Shown: positions 54,750 through 61,903 of the stretch, in pieces | Layout: each line of letters opens with the position of its first letter | Position numbering within the stretch: position 1 is the stretch's first letter | From: BOG-1112 sp964611335 | GTDB lineage: Bacteria > Bdellovibrionota_B > Oligoflexia > Oligoflexales > Bog-1112 | Direction of reading: 5' to 3' | DNA length: 64,000 nt | Assembly (NCBI GenBank): GCA_964611335.1 | Contig: CAZSXR010000001.1 | Coordinates: 1 to 64,000 of the forward strand | Program-made: the position numbers and the translations under genes | The notes under the pieces: generated by a model | What the model was told of the DNA's origin: nothing | What the model saw: the letters and a program-made list of their open reading frames with translations, nothing else | The model's database searches: none

Positions 54750-56387
54750 GTGAAAAAAAATATTTTTGATTTCATCATTGTGGGTGGTGGTTCTGCAGGG
54801 TGTGTGCTTGCAAATCGATTAAGCACGCATTCTTCGCATAAGGTTCTTGTTTTGGAGGCGGGTCGACCTGATTACATATGGGATGTTTTTATTCATATGC
54901 CAGCAGGTCTTATGTATCCGCTCGGGAATAAGTTTTATGACTGGTGTTATCAGTCAGAGCCCGAACCTTTCATGAATCAACGAAGAATTTTTCATGGACG
55001 GGGAAAAGTTTTAGGTGGGTCGAGTTCTATCAATGGGATGATTTATATTAGAGGGAATCCTAAAGATTTCGAGAAGTGGGCAAAAGATGAAGGAATGAAA
55101 GCTTGGGATTATGCACACTGTCTCCCCTATTTTATGCGAGCAGAAACTCGCACAGTTGGTGCTGACCAGTATCATGGATTCACTGGGCCTTTGAATTTAG
55201 AAAGAGGACCCTGTGAAAATCCTTTGTTTCAAGCTTTTTTCTCTGCGGTTCAAGAAGCAGGATACCCGTTGACAAGTGATGTAAACGGAGCGCAACAAGA
55301 AGGATTTGGTGCTTTTGATCGTAACATCAATAGGGCTCGAAGAAATTCTGCAGCGCGTGCGTATCTGCATCCTGTGAGAAAACACCGTCCGAATTTAAAG
55401 GTTAAGTGTCGTGCTTTTACGAGGCGCATTCTTTTTGAAAACAAAAGAGCTGTCGGTGTGGAGTTTGAGCAGTACGGGCAGCTCCACAAAGTTTATGCGA
55501 AAGAGGTTATCTGTTGTGGAGGGGCTTTCAACAGTCCACAACTTTTGCAAGTTTCAGGTGTTGGGAATGCAAGAGAACTTGAAAATTTTGGCATTCCTGT
55601 AATTCAAGATTTACCTGGAGTTGGTGAAAATTTACAGGATCATTTGGAAGTTTATGTACAATATCGTTGCAAGCAACCAGTGAGTTTGCAACCGGCACTC
55701 AAATGGTGGAGGAAACCATTTATTGGATATGAGTGGTTGTTTCATAGGAAAGGGGCAGCAGCAAGCAATCACTTTGAAGCTGGAGGTTTTATTCGAAGTC
55801 ATGAGGATGTGGAATATCCGAACTTGCAATTCCATTTTCTACCCCTTGCAGTACGCTATGACGGATCATCTCCTGCAGGAGGTCATGGTTATCAGGTACA
55901 TATTGGACCGAATACTTCTGATGCCCGAGGTTCTGTAAAAATCCGATCTAAAGATCCCCGTGTTTATCCTCGTTTGCGTTTTAATTATTTGTCTACACCT
56001 CAAGATCGGAGAGAGTGGGTTGCTGCTATAAGATGTGCACGAAAAATTTTGAACCAACCTGCAATGGAAGCGTTCAATGGAGGTGAAATATCACCAGGCT
56101 TTGAAATTGAATCAGATCAGCAGATACTGGATTGGGTTGCAAGAGATGGAGAAACAGCGTTGCATCCCTCTTGTACCTGTAAAATGGGTCTTGATGCTCA
56201 ATCTGTTGTAGATCCTTTGAGTATGAGGGTTCATGGGGTCGATTCTTTGAGGGTTGTTGACGCGTCGGTTATGCCTTATGTGACGAACGGTAATATTTAC
56301 GCTCCTGTTATGATGATTGCTGAGAAAGCATCGGATTTGATTCTAGGAAATACCCCTTTGGACCCTAGGGTGTTGGAGGTATTATGA
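54750..56387 (+). CDS. GMC-family oxidoreductase (choline dehydrogenase-like)
   Basis: A 545-aa flavoenzyme. FAD-binding IIVGGGSAGCVLANRLS (about 7-23), GMC signature 1 (GRGKVLGGSSSINGMIYIRG, about 83-102), signature 2 (GGAFNSPQLLQVSGVG, about 257-272) and the C-terminal active-site His (LHPSCTCKMG, about 471-480) with TNGN. It oxidises an alcohol to an aldehyde, substrate perhaps choline or a long-chain alcohol. The start is GTG with GGAGAG upstream. The 3' end overlaps the convergent lipoprotein gene by 23 bases. No betB or betI is adjacent, so betA is not assigned. Confidence 0.88.
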   Translation: MKKNIFDFIIVGGGSAGCVLANRLSTHSSHKVLVLEAGRPDYIWDVFIHMPAGLMYPLGNKFYDWCYQSEPEPFMNQRRIFHGRGKVLGGSSSINGMIYIRGNPKDFEKWAKDEGMKAWDYAHCLPYFMRAETRTVGADQYHGFTGPLNLERGPCENPLFQAFFSAVQEAGYPLTSDVNGAQQEGFGAFDRNINRARRNSAARAYLHPVRKHRPNLKVKCRAFTRRILFENKRAVGVEFEQYGQLHKVYAKEVICCGGAFNSPQLLQVSGVGNARELENFGIPVIQDLPGVGENLQDHLEVYVQYRCKQPVSLQPALKWWRKPFIGYEWLFHRKGAAASNHFEAGGFIRSHEDVEYPNLQFHFLPLAVRYDGSSPAGGHGYQVHIGPNTSDARGSVKIRSKDPRVYPRLRFNYLSTPQDRREWVAAIRCARKILNQPAMEAFNGGEISPGFEIESDQQILDWVARDGETALHPSCTCKMGLDAQSVVDPLSMRVHGVDSLRVVDASVMPYVTNGNIYAPVMMIAEKASDLILGNTPLDPRVLEVL

Positions 56388-57057
56388 GATGTTTTTTCTT
56401 TATTTTTAAAATCTCATTCACAATTCCTGAATATCCACCGCCACCGGGTGTGAAATAATTTGCATTGCACATGTAAATAAAATCATCATCAGCGTTGAAG
56501 TTGATGCGTTCATCAACGTTGAATCCTTTGCTCTCAAAAAATTCACGAATTTTTTGAACATACTTCAAACTTTTTTTTGTAGATTTTAATTCGGAGTGAA
56601 ACCCGCCTAGGAGTGTTATTTTTTTAATATTGTACTTGCGAATGGAATCAAGAAGGCTTTCGTAGTAGCTAAGAGGTTTGACATAATTGTGTCCATTCAC
56701 ATACATAATATAACGAGAGAGAAAGTCCTTGACCATATAAGGTGTTCTATCGATGACGTCACCTATACGAAGGTGAATGAGCAACATGTCTTCAGGAGGT
56801 GTTTGATCTTTACTGACAGTTCTTTTTTGAACAATGTCGATTAAGATATCGAAGCGATTATCTTCATCTGTTTTTTTCATATATTCAGTAGCGATAGAAT
56901 CAGGAAAATTTTTAAAATGAAATTCTCTTCCATCTGCGGAGTCCCTAGCTTCTTTGCTTTTAACCATATCTCCCAAGCGATATCCGAAAGTAGTAGATTT
57001 GGTTGTAGTGCAAGACAGACAAACAAGAGAAAGAAAATAAATATAAAATATATTCAT
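56365..57057 (-). CDS. Lipoprotein with fucosyltransferase-like motifs
   Basis: A 230-aa protein. A short signal ends in a lipobox LVCLSC (Cys16). Residues 95-103 (HLRIGDVID) resemble the HxRxGD motif of GT11/O-fucosyltransferase-fold enzymes, which contacts GDP-fucose. Near the C-terminus DDDFIYMCNANYFTPGGGGYSG (two blocks, about 187-208) resembles the conserved donor-site strand-turn of the same fold. It is much shorter than known enzymes and appears to be only the C-terminal Rossmann half. No neighbouring sugar genes. The assignment is by motif only. Confidence 0.5.
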   Translation of the reverse strand: MNIFYIYFLSLVCLSCTTTKSTTFGYRLGDMVKSKEARDSADGREFHFKNFPDSIATEYMKKTDEDNRFDILIDIVQKRTVSKDQTPPEDMLLIHLRIGDVIDRTPYMVKDFLSRYIMYVNGHNYVKPLSYYESLLDSIRKYNIKKITLLGGFHSELKSTKKSLKYVQKIREFFESKGFNVDERINFNADDDFIYMCNANYFTPGGGGYSGIVNEILKIKKKHLIIPPTP

Positions 57058-57071
57058 GATCGTCTCAAATT

Positions 57072-57815
57072 TTAACGAATCTTAAGAGTATAAGTTGCCC
57101 CAAATCCATCATCGCGAGCTTTGCTTACTACTCCTTTTGCATCTATAAAGTCACGTGTTGTTCCTACCCAAAAAAAAGCAATGTCGTGTTCTTTAGGTTT
57201 ACGTCTGTGGAGTGAGATTCTGTAGTCGAGATAAGATTTGGTTCCCGCTGTTGTCTCATCACCGAGACTGCTATAGCCAACGCTAAGATTGAAAAATAAA
57301 CGCTCCGAAGGAAACAAAGGGAGAGAGGTTTCACCATAGAAATAAGTTGAGGAAGAACCTATTCCCAGATATCTGGGAGAGTAAGATATTTTCAACTCTA
57401 AATATCGAGTAATAGTTGTACCGAGTGTATAGGTAAGGGTGTTTGCTGAGGGTGAAAAGGGATTGTGATAATATTCTACTTTTCCCATAGCAGAGAAGAT
57501 TTTGCGAAATTTATGTTGAAAACTTGCGTCCAATTGTGCTTCCATTCCACGGTTTTCGTCAGCTCCAACATTAGCAGCAGAAGCTCCTGCTTGAAACCCA
57601 TGACCGATTTTATAATGCATAGAACCTAGGACAGCAGGGCTATGATCTGTGCGAGATATGCCTCTATACACATAGTCACTCATGACTGTGAATTCACTTG
57701 TCAGTTTCTGCGGGGGGTGTTGTTTCTTCGGTGTGGGGTGATTGTTTTTTGTATTTGCATACAGCTGGGTTGCGAGAATGCTGGTGCCCATAAGAAGATA
57801 AAATCTACATCTCAT
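57072..57815 (-). CDS. TorF-family putative porin
   Basis: A 247-aa outer-membrane protein. A signal peptide (LLMGTSILATQLYA) and a Pro/Lys-rich spacer precede FTVMSDYVYRGISRTDHSPAV (about 44-64, two blocks), the signature of the TorF/gcw_chp family, whose members form thin beta-barrels. The rest alternates strands. It lies 14 bases upstream of the fucosyltransferase-like lipoprotein gene and is probably cotranscribed with it. Confidence 0.78.
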   Translation of the reverse strand: MRCRFYLLMGTSILATQLYANTKNNHPTPKKQHPPQKLTSEFTVMSDYVYRGISRTDHSPAVLGSMHYKIGHGFQAGASAANVGADENRGMEAQLDASFQHKFRKIFSAMGKVEYYHNPFSPSANTLTYTLGTTITRYLELKISYSPRYLGIGSSSTYFYGETSLPLFPSERLFFNLSVGYSSLGDETTAGTKSYLDYRISLHRRKPKEHDIAFFWVGTTRDFIDAKGVVSKARDDGFGATYTLKIR

Positions 57816-57871
57816 ATAGACCCTTTCAAGAAAAAATTATGAATGATCAATTTATTGTAGGGTCTAAATGC

Positions 57872-57905
57872 AAAACGGACAAGATTTGGAGGTCTTGTCC
57901 GTTTT
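57872..57905. terminator. Bidirectional terminator
   Basis: A perfect 13-bp inverted repeat AAAACGGACAAGA/TCTTGTCCGTTTT around an eight-base loop. The plus strand has six T and the minus strand four T after the stem. It ends the minus-strand gene at 57941 and insulates the porin gene from it. Confidence 0.85.
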
Positions 57906-57940
57906 TTCACATTCGGCTGAATGAAATTTGATGATTTTGC

Positions 57941-58420
57941 TTAGTTGAATGCGTAAGAGACTTGAAGCATTCCCACTGGTTGTTTTTTAGCAATTCCAAG
58001 GCCTAGGTGCATATTGAATCCGCTATCCCACATCCAGTGGTAACCGCCTGCTACATAAACACCTGCGTTGGAATCCACACCTGGTTCAACGAAAAATCCA
58101 TCGTAAACTTTACGGAAGTATATTGGTAATCCTAAGCTTACTGAACTTTTGTGGTAAGTTTCGCTTGTGTTGGTGTTGAAGTGACCGCCTACTCGTGCTG
58201 CCAAGTTGCTTGTGAAAGCATAACTAGCAGAGGGAGAAATGATTCCGAGAGGAAGAGTAAATGCGTTGAGACCTATGTTCCATTTTTTGTAGCTGTATTC
58301 GTAGTGGGTTTTATCTCCAACTTTTACAAGTTGTCCATCAATTTTAGAGATGTCTTTTGATTCTTCTGCGAATGCAAAAGCGGGAATTAAAAGGCCTAAA
58401 GTTAAAATCAATTTTTTCAT
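57941..58420 (-). CDS. Small outer-membrane-type protein
   Basis: A 159-aa protein with a clear signal peptide (KKLILTLGLLIPAFAFA, cleavage before EESK). The mature part is short beta strands with an alternating pattern (SYAFTSNLAARVGG, GVYVAGGYHW), ending in VSYAFN, like small 8-strand barrels. No family was assigned. I chose ATG 58420 with AGGAGA five bases upstream; a longer frame starts at 58456. A strong terminator follows. Confidence 0.72.
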   Translation of the reverse strand: MKKLILTLGLLIPAFAFAEESKDISKIDGQLVKVGDKTHYEYSYKKWNIGLNAFTLPLGIISPSASYAFTSNLAARVGGHFNTNTSETYHKSSVSLGLPIYFRKVYDGFFVEPGVDSNAGVYVAGGYHWMWDSGFNMHLGLGIAKKQPVGMLQVSYAFN

Positions 58421-58637
58421 GAATTCTCCTTTTTTCTCATTCTTTGAAACACACATGTGCTTTTTGGAATGAGGATTATGGCGAGATCTCTAACAGAGAG
58501 CCTTTTTTTAAGCAAGTTTGAACTAAGTTCTTATTTGAATTTAAGGGGATAGCTTATTTGGAAAAGGAATGGAAAAGGCATTGTCTAAGGCTTTTGACTT
58601 ATGTTAGTCGATGATGAATTCTTGTGTGAGGTTTTCT

Positions 58638-59873
58638 ATGTTTTCTAAAAGTAAAGCTTGGGCAATGTGGTCTGTTGCTCTATTCTTTTTTGCTTATCAG
58701 TTTGTTATGCGTTTGTTTCCTGGGTTGGTGATGCACGACATCATGTTGAAGCACCAAGTGGACGCAACTGCTTTTGGATTCTTATCTTCGATGTATTATT
58801 TCGGATATGCAGGGATGCAGATTCCGATTGCTATTCTTTTAGATCGTTTTGGTCCTAGGACTGTGATTACGATCTCTTCTGTTTTATGTTCTGCTGCAAC
58901 TTTGCTTTTTGTCTGGGCTGATAGCTGGACAGCCTTACTGCTCGCTCGTTTTTTTATTGGTGTGGGTTCCACGGCTGGTTTTTTAGGTGTTTCCAAAGTT
59001 GTTTCGATGGTTTTTGCAGAAGATCGTTATGCAAAGATGATTGGACTCACATTTAGTTTTGGATTGATGGGTGCTGTTTTTGGAGGAAAGCCTGTAGGTT
59101 TATTGGTGAGTCATTACAGTTGGGAATCTGTAGGAGCCATCATTGCAATCTTTGGTTTTTTATGTGCGCTTGCTGCATGGGCTATGTTGGAAATTCCTTC
59201 GCAGAATAAAAAATCAGAATATCATTCTGTATTCGAAACGTTGAAATCGGTAATTAAAAATCCTTATTTAATAAGTTTAGCTTTTGCCAATCTTCTTATG
59301 GTCGGTGCTTTGGAGGGTTTTGCAGATGTGTGGGCCGTTCCTTATTTTATGAAAGCATATGATTTTGCAAAATCGGATGCTGCGTTTTTAGTTTCTTTTG
59401 TATTCTTCGGAATGCTTGTCGGTGGACCTTTTCTTGTTTTTCTTTCAAGGAAAATTCTCGGTGAGTTTGGGATCACAGCTCTTTCAGGTTTTATGATTGC
59501 TTTGCTTTTTGTTTTTCTTCTGAGTTCTTTTGTCCATTTATCTTATGTTCAACTGTGTGGTGTCCTATTTGTTGTCGGTGTATTTTGCTGCTATCAGGTT
59601 TTAGTTTTTGATATCGGATCTAAGCTTGTGAAGCCTGAGCACAAAGGGATCAGTGTTGCTTTTTTGAATTCTATCAATATGTTTGGTGGATCTTTTTTTC
59701 ACTTATTGATTGGAAATTTGATGGATTTCTTTTGGAAGGGGGATTTGGTCAACGGTTCTAAAGTTTATTCACTAGAAAATTATTCCGAAGCTCTCACCTC
59801 AATTCCTGTGTGTGCAGGTGTTGGTGCTTTTATTGTGATTTCTCTTGCTTATTATTTGCCAAGAGATCGATGA
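58638..59873 (+). CDS. MFS transporter (paralogue of 7867-9087)
   Basis: A 411-aa inner-membrane carrier with 12 helices. The loop motif ILLDRFGPRTVITI (about 65-78) and ALEGFADVWAVPYF in the second half match the carrier at 7867-9087. I chose ATG 58638 with GTGAGG six bases upstream; ATG 58611 and 58614 are alternatives. The 3' end overlaps the lipase-like lipoprotein gene by 22 bases on the other strand. Substrate unknown. Confidence 0.85.
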   Translation: MFSKSKAWAMWSVALFFFAYQFVMRLFPGLVMHDIMLKHQVDATAFGFLSSMYYFGYAGMQIPIAILLDRFGPRTVITISSVLCSAATLLFVWADSWTALLLARFFIGVGSTAGFLGVSKVVSMVFAEDRYAKMIGLTFSFGLMGAVFGGKPVGLLVSHYSWESVGAIIAIFGFLCALAAWAMLEIPSQNKKSEYHSVFETLKSVIKNPYLISLAFANLLMVGALEGFADVWAVPYFMKAYDFAKSDAAFLVSFVFFGMLVGGPFLVFLSRKILGEFGITALSGFMIALLFVFLLSSFVHLSYVQLCGVLFVVGVFCCYQVLVFDIGSKLVKPEHKGISVAFLNSINMFGGSFFHLLIGNLMDFFWKGDLVNGSKVYSLENYSEALTSIPVCAGVGAFIVISLAYYLPRDR

Positions 59874-61876
59874 AGGAGAGAATTTGATGCTTGTGTAGGC
59901 GAAAAAAAGGAATTGGAGAGAGTTATGGTGCCATTATCTAAGTGCTCTAAAAATATGCCTGGAGCATCTATATGATTTTTTCCGAACACTTCAGCTAAAC
60001 CATGAGCATCGACAGAAATAGTTTGAAGATTGTCGTTAACAAGAGCTTGTCTCCATGCCTTATCATGAATAGCATCACCTGTAATGGGATAGGTAGCAAA
60101 TCGTTTAAATTGATCTGTTGCGGAGTCTGCCATTCCAAGAAAGGCAACACCATCGTTTGCTGTAGCTCCATGAGCTGCTCCTGCCCATCTTGGTGGAAGA
60201 TAATCTTCTCTTTTGGGAGTTGCTATGGCGAGAGTCCGTACTTTAATAGCTTTTTTTTGAACCAATGAGAGAAATGCAAGGGCTTTGGGGTCTCCTGCAA
60301 GTGCTCTTTTCTCAATTTCTTGCAAAGCTTCGAAAGAAACATTTCCACCATGACTATGTCCTACAAGACTTATTTCCAAAGGTTGAGAAGGGCTTATAGG
60401 TTTTCTTTTTTCTGCCATACTCAATAAAATGGTTGCTAAATGTGTAGCTCCTTCGCTTCGACTCGCTTTGGTATTAGCTCCACCCCATCTGAACGCTGCT
60501 AAGTAGTCTTCTTGTCCCAATGCTTGTTTATTGCCATGTGTGTGTTGAGCGTAACCCATTGCTGTTGTGCCAATAGGATCTGCCCATGTCCCTCCTACTT
60601 TGCTTTCCATAGAGTCGAAAGTTCCGTGGACTGTGAGTGTAATTCTTTGAGTTGATCGAGATACTTCTGTTGCATAGGGTACAGAGGAGGTGTCTTTAGC
60701 AACCTGAAGAAAGCAGCCTGTCCTCTGGTCTAGTTCTTCTGCTCGGTATACAGCTCGAAATGCGGGTTTATTTCGTATTTTCTCCAATGCTGGTTCGTAA
60801 AAGAGAAGATCAGATAAGGGTGGTTTCTTTGACCTTTCAACATCCGCTATAGCTGCATCTCTTTCAGCTTTGCTAAGTTCTGGATGATCATTTACGGCAC
60901 TTCGAAATCTTTGCTCTGAAATTTGAATGGCTTGGTCTGGTTCAAATCGGGAAAGTGGCGCTTTTTTAGCTTCTACACCTGTCACGGAACTCAGCATATC
61001 GACAAGTATGCCTGACTTGCCCCCCTCCAATGCGAGGCCGTTGTTTGGTAGGGTGGAGGCAAGGTTTTGTATGAGTTTACTGTTGCTATAATCATCTTTG
61101 AAGACTTGGGCTATAAGAGAGTAAATACTCGGAGCTGCATCGGAAAGTAGTGCATTTAATTGCTCTTGAGTGCTTTGAGAACATAAGGACATGTAAGCCA
61201 AGGCTACAAAAACATCTTCTTGAGTTTCTATAGGAAGTGTTAGTCCCAATTTTACCAGATCATTGTAGAGTTTTTCCACAACCTGATTGTAGTTTGTGAT
61301 CTTGTCATCAAGGCGAGGCAGTAATCCCTCGTCGGAGAGTTGATTGCTCATAACTTTGTGAACGAAAGCGTTCATTACAGCATAAACCGCATCCATACTT
61401 GCGGGTTTGATAGAAGGGAGTGTGTTTTCGTAACTTGAAAGGTAAATTGTAAATGTCGAGTCGGTCTCTGTCATGCAGAAGGAAACAGGGTTGTTTTGAG
61501 GAATTTTGAATTGCTGAAGCTTGCAAGCTTCGTAGGCATTTTTTACGAGATGAATGGATCCTCCGTGAGCAAGCATTTGTACACCCATTTGAGGAGGAAG
61601 GGAGCTTAAAGCTTTTTGCATTACAAGTTTTTGCATCTGCCAGTCTTCGGAAGAGAGTCCTTCGTTGATCACAAATTTATCGAAAAGGTCCGAAGGCCAC
61701 TGAGAATTTCCACTACACATCAAGATATGAGAGGGAGCTAAAAAAAGTTTAGCGTCAGGAGGAGGAGCTTCGGTTTCCTCACTCATTTGACGGTGGCGAT
61801 TTTCTTTGGTTTTACAAGATAATGTTGAAACGACGAGAACAATCAATGTACCTTTCAAGATATTTTGAACATTCAT
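59852..61876 (-). CDS. Lipoprotein with C-terminal alpha/beta-hydrolase (lipase-like) domain
   Basis: A 674-aa protein. The signal ends in a lipobox VVSTLSC (Cys near 21), so it is lipid-anchored. Residues 25-370 are helical with no recognised fold. The C-terminal part looks like an alpha/beta hydrolase: strand-oxyanion TVHGTF at 415-420 and nucleophile elbow GHSHGG at 506-511 (Ser508), with His and Asp residues further on (for example NHIDAPG). It may be an esterase or phospholipase acting at the envelope or on other cells. AAGGAG is five bases before the ATG. It follows the nucleotide-carrier-like gene by 27 bases, so the two are likely cotranscribed. Confidence 0.7.
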   Translation of the reverse strand: MNVQNILKGTLIVLVVSTLSCKTKENRHRQMSEETEAPPPDAKLFLAPSHILMCSGNSQWPSDLFDKFVINEGLSSEDWQMQKLVMQKALSSLPPQMGVQMLAHGGSIHLVKNAYEACKLQQFKIPQNNPVSFCMTETDSTFTIYLSSYENTLPSIKPASMDAVYAVMNAFVHKVMSNQLSDEGLLPRLDDKITNYNQVVEKLYNDLVKLGLTLPIETQEDVFVALAYMSLCSQSTQEQLNALLSDAAPSIYSLIAQVFKDDYSNSKLIQNLASTLPNNGLALEGGKSGILVDMLSSVTGVEAKKAPLSRFEPDQAIQISEQRFRSAVNDHPELSKAERDAAIADVERSKKPPLSDLLFYEPALEKIRNKPAFRAVYRAEELDQRTGCFLQVAKDTSSVPYATEVSRSTQRITLTVHGTFDSMESKVGGTWADPIGTTAMGYAQHTHGNKQALGQEDYLAAFRWGGANTKASRSEGATHLATILLSMAEKRKPISPSQPLEISLVGHSHGGNVSFEALQEIEKRALAGDPKALAFLSLVQKKAIKVRTLAIATPKREDYLPPRWAGAAHGATANDGVAFLGMADSATDQFKRFATYPITGDAIHDKAWRQALVNDNLQTISVDAHGLAEVFGKNHIDAPGIFLEHLDNGTITLSNSFFSPTQASNSLLHRSLGK

Positions 61877-61903
61877 CTCGACTCCTTTGTTCTAATTTTA
61901 TTT

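Noticed and set aside
58484..58515. Short stem TCTCT/AGAGA followed by seven T on the plus strand
   Set aside because: There is no plus-strand gene upstream to terminate and the stem is only 5 bp.
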